The notes: generated by a model from the sequence alone, not told the origin. Positions 9,778-19,473 are shown, counted from the first letter of the stretch. The stretch: DNA of 41,244 nt from Fuerstiella sp. (GCA_022447185.1 JAKVAY010000003.1:47399-88642), one strand, 5' to 3'. Made by a program: numbers and translations.

Positions 9778-10426
9778 ATACAGAGAAGGATGCTTCATCC
9801 GTGTGCCGTTTCACCGCAACCGGATGACAATCTGCTAACCACGTTTTCGTACCAGGGTCGGAGAAAACGGGACTGATCCCGATCGGAACTATCCAACTAA
9901 CAAGAGATATCAAACTGTTCACGATAGTTCGCGACCTCAGAAAACCGATCATCACGGACGATTCAGATACCAGCATGACCTCTACGCAGATTGTCGCGAT
10001 TCGGCAGAGCGTTGTTGTCTTGCCACATGTCGGTGACCGAACTTTTGGGACAAGATTCAACCCTCGCAAAAACGTGGCCTGGACCCAACCATTTTGAATT
10101 TGGCAGTGGCGATCTGTATGGTCAGAGCCTGACCGAAGGGCTGTCACAGAACCTGTGTAGCTGTACTAAATCGGTTTATGGTTGTGCTGCCTGCATGGTC
10201 CATTGAATCAAAATCAAGTTCGATCACGGAGTCTTTTGAACAATGACGCAACACAGACAGAGACACAGGTAATAAAGGTTCGGACTGCAGGAGCTGAGTG
10301 TGCCGAAACGACGTAGTTGGCACACAAACAGACCGTTTCACGCACCAGTCCTGTGATTCTTCATTCAGCCAGTCAGTGTCGGAAACCGTGTTGCAGATGA
10401 AACAACGACAGCGTCCTGCAAATTTA
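9778..10426. other. 649-base stretch between convergent genes, no convincing gene
   Basis: This lies between the 3' ends of the forward propeller fusion and the last reverse gene of the kinase/ExbBD locus. A short inverted repeat, GGATG-CTT-CATCC, lies at about 9788-9800 but has no T-run. Several frames of 70-110 codons exist, yet their compositions (Cys-, Ser- and Arg-rich) and lack of any domain argue against coding. It could be the remains of a decayed gene. Confidence 0.4.
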
Positions 10427-12097
10427 CTATGGCTCAGCAGATTCCACATTCGGCTGGACCTGCACCTGGGCACGCAGGTTGTTCAGTTCACTCTGACGAC
10501 GAGAAAGTCTCTCGCGGCTAAAGTATTGCTCAAGCGTATCCTTCATCCTGTTGCACATTTTCTCGATGGCCCTTTGCCCTGAACTGTTCTGCTGACGTTT
10601 TGCACGATTCTCGGCGCTGACACGAATCAGATTGAGTGATTTGGTAAAGTCTTCAAGTGTCGCATGAGCCGTATACGCGTCCAAATGCTTCTGAAGATCT
10701 TCGCTTCGCCCCTCCTCAGCAGCACGCTGGGCCATACTGAACTGAACTTCACGGACAGCAATCGAATCAACCAGCTCGTCCCGGAACAGCTGCAAATCAC
10801 CCTCCACACTCAATCGAATCGAATCGTCCGGCAGTTCTATGGTATCTGACGTCAGCAGTCCTGGTGCATAGGGAACCACCGCCAGAAGCGTATGACCGCT
10901 GTAGACGTACAACCAGAGCGTTGGAAATCTGTCATGAACAGTGATTTTGACTTCGCCGCTGCGGTCGCTCACCAGTTTCAGTTGAGCCAGTTGGTCCTGG
11001 TCCTCTCTTCTCAGTTTGTAAACCACGCTGAGCCGCTGGCACACAAGCGGCTTATTGTCGACTGATCGCTCAACCAGACGTACTGTACTGGAACGCACGG
11101 CCGGACGCTGACGCAACGCAATCTGTTCCAGACTCCTGCCACGCACTCCAAACGGTGAAACTCGCACATGGGTCAACAGTACTCCCGTCACCAGTCCTCG
11201 CGTTACATCCTGATCAACGGAAGTCACCCTGATATAAGTCAAAGGCAATGGTCTCAACTGGCGCAGCTTCGTGGGATCTTTGGGGTTCATTAACCGCTTA
11301 AAGGGGCGCAACACATCACCGTCACGAATCTGTACAACAGACGGATCAGGGGCCACAATCTCTCCCGCCTGCACCTGCAACTGCATGAACTCACGGTCTT
11401 CGTTATCGAGGTAACGACGTACATACGTCAGACAGGGTCGAAATGAATCGCGAACCAATCGTGCTGCAATTGACGCAACGAATTTACGATCCGGCGTGAA
11501 TTGTCGGATCGCCGGAGACAAATCATGAGTCCGCGTATCGTATTCCCGGCAAATCACTTCAAACCCGGCAGTGCTGGCAGCGATGCCCACGAGCATCGCC
11601 TTGTCAGATTTTGATTCCGGATACCGGTTAAGTACGACCTCGTCACCATCCGCATCACGTCCATCCGAAGATTGAAGCAGTCCCGCGACGTCAATCAAAT
11701 CTTCGACATTCAGTTCAGTAATCTGAGTCGGCGTTCCAGGTCTCAACCAGTCGGCAGCATACACATCGAGTTGCCACATTCGACCGTACATGCGACTGAC
11801 CGCCTGACGAACGTCATTCAGCAGCCGATCCGATCGGAATGACCGACCTCCGAGGCCACCTGTCATCGAAACCGAAAGCCGAACACGATACGGTCGCAGA
11901 CTAAAAGGAACCTTGGCCCCCGAGTCATCTTCAGTCAATGCATGCGATCGATCTGGTTCCTGTACTGACGATTCGACACCCGTTATCCAGGCTGCACCGG
12001 CAATACTGTTCAGTGGCTGCCAGTCAGCGGTGATCAGACTTAGAAAGATAACGGATGACCATCTGAGTCGACGGCCACGATATCCGATGTATCTCAC
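10427..12097 (-). CDS. exported hypothetical protein, last gene of kinase/ExbBD locus
   Basis: The product has 556 residues. The start codon is GTG at 12097-12095; its bases overlap the TGA stop of the upstream gene (GTGA), which implies translational coupling and the same transcript. The N-terminus has two Arg clusters followed by a short hydrophobic stretch (WSSVIFLSLITA) and AGAAW, so it is probably an exported or membrane-tethered protein. The body is beta-rich, with segments like LPLTYIRVTSVDQD, VKITVHDRFPTLWLYVYSG and DTIELPDDSIRLSVEGD that suggest immunoglobulin-like or other sandwich folds. The last about 110 residues are strongly charged amphipathic helices (EEGRSEDLQKHLDAY, FSRERLSRRQSELNNLRAQ), possibly coiled coil. 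I do not recognise a family. Its coupling to the solute-binding-like gene suggests the two products act together. Confidence 0.75.
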   Translation of the reverse strand: MRYIGYRGRRLRWSSVIFLSLITADWQPLNSIAGAAWITGVESSVQEPDRSHALTEDDSGAKVPFSLRPYRVRLSVSMTGGLGGRSFRSDRLLNDVRQAVSRMYGRMWQLDVYAADWLRPGTPTQITELNVEDLIDVAGLLQSSDGRDADGDEVVLNRYPESKSDKAMLVGIAASTAGFEVICREYDTRTHDLSPAIRQFTPDRKFVASIAARLVRDSFRPCLTYVRRYLDNEDREFMQLQVQAGEIVAPDPSVVQIRDGDVLRPFKRLMNPKDPTKLRQLRPLPLTYIRVTSVDQDVTRGLVTGVLLTHVRVSPFGVRGRSLEQIALRQRPAVRSSTVRLVERSVDNKPLVCQRLSVVYKLRREDQDQLAQLKLVSDRSGEVKITVHDRFPTLWLYVYSGHTLLAVVPYAPGLLTSDTIELPDDSIRLSVEGDLQLFRDELVDSIAVREVQFSMAQRAAEEGRSEDLQKHLDAYTAHATLEDFTKSLNLIRVSAENRAKRQQNSSGQRAIEKMCNRMKDTLEQYFSRERLSRRQSELNNLRAQVQVQPNVESAEP

Positions 12098-14685
12098 GGC
12101 TTCACCACCCAGCGTTCAACGTTGTCGTATACCGAAATCGGACGATCTCTGTAACCGGTCACACTGCTGCGAAACGCAACGAACTGATCAACTTCCCACA
12201 AAGGAATCAAAAACGCCTGAGCCGCAATATTTCGCTGTATCCGAAATAAACCTTGTCGGGCAGTTCGAAAACTTCCCGCATAGTCCAGACGCGTCAGATC
12301 GCGTCTTAGCCAGTCCGGATATCCCCTCAGCAGATTTACGTCCAGTGTATTGTCCGTCAACAGCACAGACCACAGATCAAACAACGGTTCTTCCATGCTG
12401 ACACGACGATACAGCATATCCCAGTCCGGAGAAATGGTCCTTGACTCACCCGCCACGATCAGTTGAACATCAAGACCAATACGCCTCCATAACTCGATCA
12501 TTTCTTCAGCTGCGGTTCGCATTACGGGATCTGATTCACAGAGCATGACCAGCGAGGGTAGTTTGATATCCTGGACTGCATCCTGAAGTTCTTCAGCGTG
12601 ATCCACCCGCCATGCAGCTTCGTTCCATACCTGATTTCCCGTTTGCGTGGCATCGAACACTGCCCTGGCCTGAGCTACCATTTTCTGTCTGACTGGAATT
12701 CGCAGCTGTTCCTCTGCTGCGAACTTTAACATGAAGGCCAGCCGGAGGTTGAACTGGGGGGGACGAATCAAAGGATTGCTCGCGTAACTGTTTTGGGACC
12801 ACGTCGCACTGCTCGGCCGACCGTACTCCGTGGAGCTGTCCCGCAGAATTATCTTTTTGAGTATGACATCTCTGGGGACAGCAAATGACAAAGCACGCCT
12901 CAACTGAGCATTAACAATCTTTTGCGATTCCGGATTGAAGACGATCACATGATTAGCCGGCATTGCCAGCTTCTGTACGAACCCCAGACCAGACTCTCGA
13001 ACCGGGTTCACTTCCCACGGCTGCAGGCTTGAAAGGACGTCAATTTGATTCCGACGAAATGCCTGAATCTGCTCCTGGCGAGTGCCGAAAACCTGTTCAA
13101 CAATTTCGGCAACGTGATACTGGCCAGGTTCAAGATCATCTGGTTCGGGGATCGTTCTTAAATAAGAACGCCCGAAGTCGCTCCGTTTTTTCAGGCGAAA
13201 ACGACCTGCCAGTCTTGTGGGTGATACGGTTTCACTGCCCGCCTGTTCCGAAGACACACTCTGGACTGAAAACCGAAACAGTGCGGCGAGATTGAGTGGC
13301 ACACGTGAAAACCGAACTTCTATTTTTGTGGGTGACCGAACCGTATATCCGGAAACAAACGACGCCAGACGCGGATCATACTCGTCACTCTTCGGATCCA
13401 GTTTTTCCGCCAGAGTGGCTGCAACCTGCCCAGCGGAAACCAGAACCTGAGACTGCCAGTACGGTCGACTGCCCCGCAGAGAGAAGGTCACCACGCGGCC
13501 CAGATCCTGAGGGTCCCATTCTTCAACGACCGGTGAACGAAAATGCGTGATTTCGCCGACAACATCGGCCTTGAAAACCGGAACAGAAACCAACTCTTGA
13601 TCACGCCGCTGTGATGGTGACAGAACAGGGAATGCGGAATCGGCAATCGAATCCACGGCAACTCGCACCACCTGATATCGCAACATGAGCTCTTCGCGCG
13701 TTCTACGGTCAGCGCCCGTCGATGGCCAGATCAGACCAGATTCACGCGCCAGCTGACTCGCTGTTTGATGATCTGCTTTATTTGCGTGTCCAGCTGCCTC
13801 TGAAAGTTTTGCGTCTGCCAGCTCCTGCAGTTGTTTACGCCACCTGCCCACGACTTCGTGATCACTGAAACGCGAAGTTAAACGTCGCAGCAGCCATCGT
13901 GCGCGCCTGAAATCGGAATCGCTGACTGCCTTGCTGATCATCGGGTCCAGCAGCGTCCCCATCAATTCCGACAATTTCGGATAAGTCGGATCCCTGTCAT
14001 AGATCTGGTCTGTCAGTGCCATGGCGGCAACCGGCCGGCCTTCTTTGATATGAGACTGCAACTCCAGAAAAAGCAGACGGTTCAATCGAGGAGCCGTCTC
14101 TTCCCAATCAGGTACATCAGCGTCCAGTCGCTGCAACATATCGTAAGCTTTGTCCGTGTCTCCTTCGTCAAGCAACAGATCAATGCGCTCCAGCATCAAC
14201 TGCTCACTCCCGATAATATCAGCAACCTGATCCAGTTTGATCTTCCTGTCAACGTCCGTTCCATCCCGGAAGGTAAGTGCCAGCAGTTTGACCTGTTCAA
14301 AACGAAGATTTTCCTCGGAGGTACGGCGAGGCAGTGCGTTGAGAATATCCCTTTCTTCTACCAGACGTCGATATGTATTGGGCCGAGGTCCATCCACCAG
14401 CCGACACTCAAGCACAAAGTCCCGAAGCTTCAGTACCACCCAGTCAAAGCGTTCATTTTCCATCAGCTCTTCATAAGACGGAGGTCGACTCAGAGTCTCC
14501 AGTGTGGGTAATCCTTCCCGGTCAAGGAGGTCGCTATCCTGAGCCCACACTGGTACAGAACAGAGAGAAGCCAGTGCAGCACACAAGATCAAGGTGAACC
14601 GAAACGGTGTCCTCAGCAAAGAAATACCGCCGAAGGACTGCGACTGGTTCGTGAAACGATGAAGCTGTTGAATTCCTGAGTACAT
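12094..14685 (-). CDS. solute-binding protein family 5-like protein with helical N-terminal domain
   Basis: The product has 863 residues. A signal peptide spans about 28-48 (LILCAALASL, cleavage near VWA-Q) after a long polar leader. Residues about 50-330 are helical and TPR/HEAT-like (LLLDEGDTDKAYDMLQRLDAD, RRARWLLRRLTSRF). From about 370 the protein resembles the periplasmic OppA/DppA family: VKADVVGEITHFRSP-type strand, YHVAEIVEQVFGTRQEQIQAFRRN, a conserved block around VNAQLRRALSFAVPRDVILK, and a C-terminal lobe ending VERWVVKP. Ordinary members are about 500-550 residues and work with two permeases and two ATPases; none of those is near. It lies 86 bases after the propeller gene and overlaps the next by four bases. 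I infer a binding or scaffold subunit of the ExbBD-kinase system rather than a classical transporter. Confidence 0.75.
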   Translation of the reverse strand: MYSGIQQLHRFTNQSQSFGGISLLRTPFRFTLILCAALASLCSVPVWAQDSDLLDREGLPTLETLSRPPSYEELMENERFDWVVLKLRDFVLECRLVDGPRPNTYRRLVEERDILNALPRRTSEENLRFEQVKLLALTFRDGTDVDRKIKLDQVADIIGSEQLMLERIDLLLDEGDTDKAYDMLQRLDADVPDWEETAPRLNRLLFLELQSHIKEGRPVAAMALTDQIYDRDPTYPKLSELMGTLLDPMISKAVSDSDFRRARWLLRRLTSRFSDHEVVGRWRKQLQELADAKLSEAAGHANKADHQTASQLARESGLIWPSTGADRRTREELMLRYQVVRVAVDSIADSAFPVLSPSQRRDQELVSVPVFKADVVGEITHFRSPVVEEWDPQDLGRVVTFSLRGSRPYWQSQVLVSAGQVAATLAEKLDPKSDEYDPRLASFVSGYTVRSPTKIEVRFSRVPLNLAALFRFSVQSVSSEQAGSETVSPTRLAGRFRLKKRSDFGRSYLRTIPEPDDLEPGQYHVAEIVEQVFGTRQEQIQAFRRNQIDVLSSLQPWEVNPVRESGLGFVQKLAMPANHVIVFNPESQKIVNAQLRRALSFAVPRDVILKKIILRDSSTEYGRPSSATWSQNSYASNPLIRPPQFNLRLAFMLKFAAEEQLRIPVRQKMVAQARAVFDATQTGNQVWNEAAWRVDHAEELQDAVQDIKLPSLVMLCESDPVMRTAAEEMIELWRRIGLDVQLIVAGESRTISPDWDMLYRRVSMEEPLFDLWSVLLTDNTLDVNLLRGYPDWLRRDLTRLDYAGSFRTARQGLFRIQRNIAAQAFLIPLWEVDQFVAFRSSVTGYRDRPISVYDNVERWVVKP

Positions 14686-14771
14686 TGTTTTTCTGTTAAT
14701 TCACCGACTCTGATCCGACACAACAATTGCGACCTTTGGCGGCATTGACACACCGCTCAAATCCCCCTGAA

Positions 14772-17700
14772 TCAATGATTTGCCAGGTCGTTCAGAGAAT
14801 ACACACTGCCATCAATTCCAAGAACAATGATTGAAGACCCAACGGCAATGGGTCCTCGCTGAAGACGCATATCCAGTCGGATGGACTCTCCGACCGGCAG
14901 CCCCGTGACATCCAGATTCACTACAGTCCCGTCAGAAAACGCCGCCAGGAACCCACCGCTCGGCAGTGGCAACGGTGCATCGACAAGTTGAGAGGAATTT
15001 TTGGGAAACTTTCCGACAGAATTCAATTCAGCATTGAGTTCAAAAACATGAACCTCATCGTCACCAATCTCGACGAACAAACGATCCGCTGCGATCCGCA
15101 GCGGATGACTGATGGCTACCCCAAGATCACGTTCCTGGACTTTTTGCAGTGTCGATGAGTTGATCAGCAGCAGTCGCCCGTCGGTGGTTGCGATGCACAG
15201 ATAGTCGCCGCCTGCAACCGAAGGCAGATCCGTCTCCCCGTCAAACGACATTACAGCAACTTCTGCAAGATGCGGTCGTGGAATCTCACGGTATTGAATA
15301 TGCACCATCTTGTTGTCCGAATTGATCGCAATCAATTGAGTCTCGCTGATGGGCGTCATGGATTTCCATGATGCTTCGGCATTCAGATCCCGGGATACCT
15401 GATAGTCCTCGGCCCTTCGCCGGGTCGCCGTGAGTGTCAACCGGCCTGGTGAAGCCACCACCAGCCCGCCGGCCAGAGGAACGGGGTCAGATTCCATGAC
15501 TCCGGGGAGTTCCCGACCCCAGTTTCTCTCCAACTGGCCTGTCGAAGTAAATGTCCACAGAGCTCGATCTCTGCCATAACACCAGGCAGCGAATCGACCG
15601 TCCGGAAGTTCCGTGCCCCCTACCGGGTCCTTCAGACCGTCCGGCAAACGAAAAGGAATCACCGATGTCGTATGGAAACCGGATTCATCGAGTTTGTCGA
15701 CAGGAATACGAAAGACATTACCGAAGTCACTGAGAGCAATCAGTGACTTTTCGGATTTAGACTGTCCGACTGCCACAAGGTTGGTACTGAGTACAGTCCG
15801 CCAGTCACCGGTCATGGTATTGCGATTCACTCGCGTAAAAAACACCGATGCCGAATATGGCATTGTTGTCGTCACCAGCAGACTCTCGTCATCGATCTGC
15901 ATTGGATACAGATGCTGTCCTCCGGCAACAACCACTTCGTCCAGCGCAACAGCCTGCGACGTAATACGAAAACGGCGCAAAGCCGTACTCGCCATCCACA
16001 GATTGCCTCCTGGTCCGGCTGCAAGAAACATCGAAGCAAATACGGCGTTTTCAAGCTGATTCGTCCCGATATCCGACAGTGCGTCGGTGTCGGGTCGTGC
16101 AGACACACGAAAAGCTGTCAAACGCTGAGGAGTCGATGGAACGTATAGCTCATCACCCCGCAGCAGACACGGGTCCCAAATCTGACCGACAATCCTGCGG
16201 CTTTGACGTTCGACCAGTTTCCCACCTTCAGAGAACGTCAACGCCCGTATACGAGAGCTGTCGGCCGAATCGTTCTCACACAACAAAAACAATTCGCCCA
16301 TTGACAGTAAAGGGGCGCCCACACTTCCTTCGCCATACTCCAGCCAGGTGACGGCGCGACATTCCAGCGATTGCAGTGACAGCGTGTAAACGAACGCGGT
16401 ACGCCCAGGTATCACAAGTGATGCTTTATCCCGACTCACTGCAGGTGGTCCCTGAACCGGTTGGCTGAACCGGACGCGTCTGACGGCCTGCCCCGTACCG
16501 ACAGCAACCTGCCATAAATCACCCGCTTCGGTCGTAATATAGATCTGCTGATTCAATATCAAAGGTGGACCGGAGGCAGGTGATTCAATCGACTGTCTCC
16601 AGATCAATGCGTTGTCTGTCTGCTGCACCAGCATCAGTTCGTTGCGTTCGCTGTGGAACAACAGCAACGCAGGCAACGAAGCATCAACTTTGACTGGAGC
16701 AAACGGAGCCAGTCCACCGACGTTGCGTCTCCACACAGGTCTGCCGGTCTTCGAATCCAGAGCAAACACCACACCTCCGCCTGAACCAAAAACGAGTTCC
16801 CCGTCCGACACCTCATCAGACCGAGCCTGGGTCTGTAAATTCAGTGACAGCGAAGGACGTCCATCAATATCGGGATCCGACAGATACGCCTCTTTGCCAA
16901 TGTCGTCGGCAACCACCATCTCAATTTCCCTGGCCTCGATTTCTGACAAAACCGCTTTGAAATCCGGATCGTTCCTGATCACGTCAAAACGATCAATCAC
17001 TTCCGTATACTCACCCAATGCGCCAATCGTGTCGCCGGTCGCCAGTGTCTGACGGATTGATGCGAGTGAAGTACTCAGACGGTCACTTTTAAGAATAGCG
17101 GCCTCAGCAATGCGCTGACGATTTTCCAGTTCCTCACGTTTCTCAGCTGTCACGCCGCCGTTTTTCTGCGTGAGTCGGTCCAGCATGACAAGAGCACCTT
17201 CACTGGCATCCAGTGCCTCCTGACTTACTTTCTCCTTCGCCACCTGTGCCGCTGCACTGGTGATCTTCTTCGACAATCGAATCAAATCCTCCTGTTGTTC
17301 AGCGAAGCCACTGAAGTCACGACACTCATGAAAAAATTCGTCCAGATACCTCCGGGCCTGGATCACCGAATCAACAGTGAAAGAACTGCCCTCGCTGTAT
17401 TTTCGAACACGGGCAGAATGCAGTCCAATGAGAGCCAACTCTTTCGACTTGCTGCCCGGATAGATGTCGAGGAACTGCCTAAACAGGTCTTCTGCTTCGT
17501 TGTAACTGGAATTGCCCAAAGCCCGTTGTGCCCGCTGCAGTCGACGAGATTCGCTTTCCGTCATTAACAGAAAATAGAATACAGCGGCCACGATGCCCAA
17601 TCCGAGAATGACGAAGGACATCCCAAGGACAAACGGTGAACGAGACACTTTCTGTTCACCGGGACGCGTCGGGCCACCGGCAATTCGATCATTCAATTGA

Positions 17701-17846
17701 GTCAGACGACCTCGCCGCAACTGGCGTTGAGCCCGCGACCGAATTTCGTCAACGCGCTGGTCGGCGGCTTCGGATGCTGCCTGTCCAGATTCCACCACTT
17801 CAACCACGTCCTCAAAAGGCGTATCTTTCGACTTACGTTTTGACAC
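14772..17846 (-). CDS. membrane-anchored PQQ-like beta-propeller protein
   Basis: The product has 1024 residues and starts at a GTG (17846-17844). Residues 1-70 are cytoplasmic, charged and helical. A single membrane span covers about 71-95 (FVLGMSFVILGLGIVAAVF). It is followed by a TPR-like segment (ALGNSSYNEAEDLFRQFLDIY) and coiled-coil-like helices to about 330. The rest is a large propeller of PQQ-like blades with repeated motifs such as VVFALDSKTGRPVWRRNVGG, LICIATTDGRLLLINSS-type strands and IIVLGIDGSVYSLND at the end. BamB and quinoprotein dehydrogenases share such blades, but I see no catalytic PQQ-ligand set, so a structural or binding role is more likely. It follows the kinase-ExbD gene by 103 bases. 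Topology puts the propeller outside the cytoplasm, near the ExbD periplasmic domains. Confidence 0.8.
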   Translation of the reverse strand: MSKRKSKDTPFEDVVEVVESGQAASEAADQRVDEIRSRAQRQLRRGRLTQLNDRIAGGPTRPGEQKVSRSPFVLGMSFVILGLGIVAAVFYFLLMTESESRRLQRAQRALGNSSYNEAEDLFRQFLDIYPGSKSKELALIGLHSARVRKYSEGSSFTVDSVIQARRYLDEFFHECRDFSGFAEQQEDLIRLSKKITSAAAQVAKEKVSQEALDASEGALVMLDRLTQKNGGVTAEKREELENRQRIAEAAILKSDRLSTSLASIRQTLATGDTIGALGEYTEVIDRFDVIRNDPDFKAVLSEIEAREIEMVVADDIGKEAYLSDPDIDGRPSLSLNLQTQARSDEVSDGELVFGSGGGVVFALDSKTGRPVWRRNVGGLAPFAPVKVDASLPALLLFHSERNELMLVQQTDNALIWRQSIESPASGPPLILNQQIYITTEAGDLWQVAVGTGQAVRRVRFSQPVQGPPAVSRDKASLVIPGRTAFVYTLSLQSLECRAVTWLEYGEGSVGAPLLSMGELFLLCENDSADSSRIRALTFSEGGKLVERQSRRIVGQIWDPCLLRGDELYVPSTPQRLTAFRVSARPDTDALSDIGTNQLENAVFASMFLAAGPGGNLWMASTALRRFRITSQAVALDEVVVAGGQHLYPMQIDDESLLVTTTMPYSASVFFTRVNRNTMTGDWRTVLSTNLVAVGQSKSEKSLIALSDFGNVFRIPVDKLDESGFHTTSVIPFRLPDGLKDPVGGTELPDGRFAAWCYGRDRALWTFTSTGQLERNWGRELPGVMESDPVPLAGGLVVASPGRLTLTATRRRAEDYQVSRDLNAEASWKSMTPISETQLIAINSDNKMVHIQYREIPRPHLAEVAVMSFDGETDLPSVAGGDYLCIATTDGRLLLINSSTLQKVQERDLGVAISHPLRIAADRLFVEIGDDEVHVFELNAELNSVGKFPKNSSQLVDAPLPLPSGGFLAAFSDGTVVNLDVTGLPVGESIRLDMRLQRGPIAVGSSIIVLGIDGSVYSLNDLANH

Positions 17847-17949
17847 GATTGTCGTTCCAGTTCATCCGAATGGGAATTCGTAGGCAATTATGCAATTGTG
17901 TCACCCTGAGATCGAGAGCATTCAAAGGCAGCAAAGAAGATGTACGGCA

Positions 17950-19473
17950 TCATTCCACCGTCCCAAAGACCGTACGAATTCGACTGAAACCCGCCTGGGC
18001 ACCTGCATCGTTCACCCGAATTCGCATCTCATGACGAGAGTCAGGATCAACTCGCAACTGCAATTCCAGGTCTGCATCCTCCCTGCGTGCCACCTCCAGC
18101 CTGTCCAGAATCTCCTCGTACGTCTGAGCCCTTTCGTCACCGATGTACACAACGTTGTCGTGCCCGATCTCAACCTCCAAAGAAGGATCGTCCGTATCAT
18201 CGAGCGTCACTTCAACTGCTTGTTCTTCAAGACGCGCCGGAGCAACATCGAACTTCTTTTGCAGGTCGAACGCGGCGGTAATCATGAAAAATATTAACAG
18301 CAGAAACGTGACATCTACCATTGGTGTCAGATCAGTTTCTTCAAAGTCGTAACGACGCCGACACATTCCTGTCACATCATCATCGGATTCTTCCCACGAA
18401 GGGAGACTGACCCATTGACGATTACCGAGCACCCTGGCGGATACCTGACGCGCAGACACCGTCTGTTGGTTCAATTCCCGAATTTCGGTCGAGACAAAAG
18501 TGTCAGTAACTTTGGCAGGTACGATTTTCGTTTTTGCAGGGGCAGAACCCGAATTGGTAATCCCCCTGGCCGTAGCCTTCTCGATCTGGGACAATCCCGG
18601 GACTCGAATCAGATCCAGCGAACGCTTTTGCTTAATGGCAGTTTGCAGAGCTTCAACGTCGTTCAGGATTGCCTCGGCCTTCTGATAACGCTGCGATCGT
18701 CTTTTTGCGATCATGCAGTGTACCATCCGACAAATGACATCCGGCAGTTCAGGATTCTCTTCGGAAAGGGGAGGAGGCATTGTCGTGACGTGCTGAACCG
18801 CAATTCCGGTTGCCGTGGCACCTGTAAATGGAGTCCGATCACACAGCATCTGATAACAGGTAATTCCCAATGAGTAAATATCTGACCGCTGGTCGAGATC
18901 CTCTCCACGAACCTGCTCGGGACTCATATAGAGCGGTGTCCCCAGTATTGTACCTTCCAGTGTCAGCTCGCTCACGCCTGGATTTTCCTGCAGTTGAGCC
19001 AAACCGAAATCCGCAACTTTAACGATACCGCTTTTATCCACGAGGACATTGTCCGGCTTAATATCCCGGTGAACGATGCCAGCATTCCCGGCAGCAGCGA
19101 GGGCCGCTGCCATTTGCTTTATGACATGAAGTGCGGCGGGCAGTTTCGGTGTCCCGCTGGCCTTTAAAATCGAAGCCAGATCCTTTCCTCGAACATATTC
19201 CTGCGCGATAAAGTGATACTCACCTTCCTGTCCGATGGTGTAAACCTGCACAATGTTCGGATGATTGAGCGCGGCTGTCGTCATTGCTTCCTGGCGAAAC
19301 CGCGAAACAACACGTTTTCCGAACGAATTCATCAGTTCCGGCTTGAGGACCTTCACTGCCGCAGACCGTTCCAGTGTCGTTTGCTCAGCCAGATAAACAT
19401 CGGCCATCCCGCCACTGCCGATGTGCTTCATCAGTCGGTATTCACCAAAAATTTTTCCGACCAATTTGTTCAT
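17950..19473 (-). CDS. Ser/Thr protein kinase fused to ExbD/TolR domain
   Basis: One uninterrupted frame of 507 residues. Residues 12-275 form a Hanks-type kinase with all key elements: glycine loop IGSGGMADVYLAE (18-30), Lys41, Glu62, HRDIKPDN (135-142, catalytic Asp137, Asn142), DFG (155-157), SPE (184-186) and Asp198. A polar linker runs to about 369. Residues 370-507 are a complete ExbD/TolR subunit: RRRYDFEETDLTPMVDVT leads into one membrane span (about 383-402) with the motor aspartate at Asp387, followed by a periplasmic domain of about 105 residues. By ExbD topology the kinase is cytoplasmic. ExbD subunits sit in the ExbB pore and respond to proton flow, so kinase activity may be coupled to the motor or may control it. 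Bacterial kinases of this type often carry PASTA or propeller sensors instead; I do not know an ExbD fusion from well-studied systems. The start has no clear Shine-Dalgarno. Confidence 0.92.
   Translation of the reverse strand: MNKLVGKIFGEYRLMKHIGSGGMADVYLAEQTTLERSAAVKVLKPELMNSFGKRVVSRFRQEAMTTAALNHPNIVQVYTIGQEGEYHFIAQEYVRGKDLASILKASGTPKLPAALHVIKQMAAALAAAGNAGIVHRDIKPDNVLVDKSGIVKVADFGLAQLQENPGVSELTLEGTILGTPLYMSPEQVRGEDLDQRSDIYSLGITCYQMLCDRTPFTGATATGIAVQHVTTMPPPLSEENPELPDVICRMVHCMIAKRRSQRYQKAEAILNDVEALQTAIKQKRSLDLIRVPGLSQIEKATARGITNSGSAPAKTKIVPAKVTDTFVSTEIRELNQQTVSARQVSARVLGNRQWVSLPSWEESDDDVTGMCRRRYDFEETDLTPMVDVTFLLLIFFMITAAFDLQKKFDVAPARLEEQAVEVTLDDTDDPSLEVEIGHDNVVYIGDERAQTYEEILDRLEVARREDADLELQLRVDPDSRHEMRIRVNDAGAQAGFSRIRTVFGTVE

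Noticed and set aside
9626..10147. A 173-codon reverse-strand frame in and before the 9778-10426 gap
   Set aside because: Its first part lies antisense to the propeller fusion, and the remainder is Cys/Ser/Arg-rich without recognisable features.
17950..19473. That the kinase-ExbD fusion is an artefact of two adjacent genes
   Set aside because: The frame is continuous for 507 codons with a normal linker; no stop, Shine-Dalgarno or duplicated start separates the parts.
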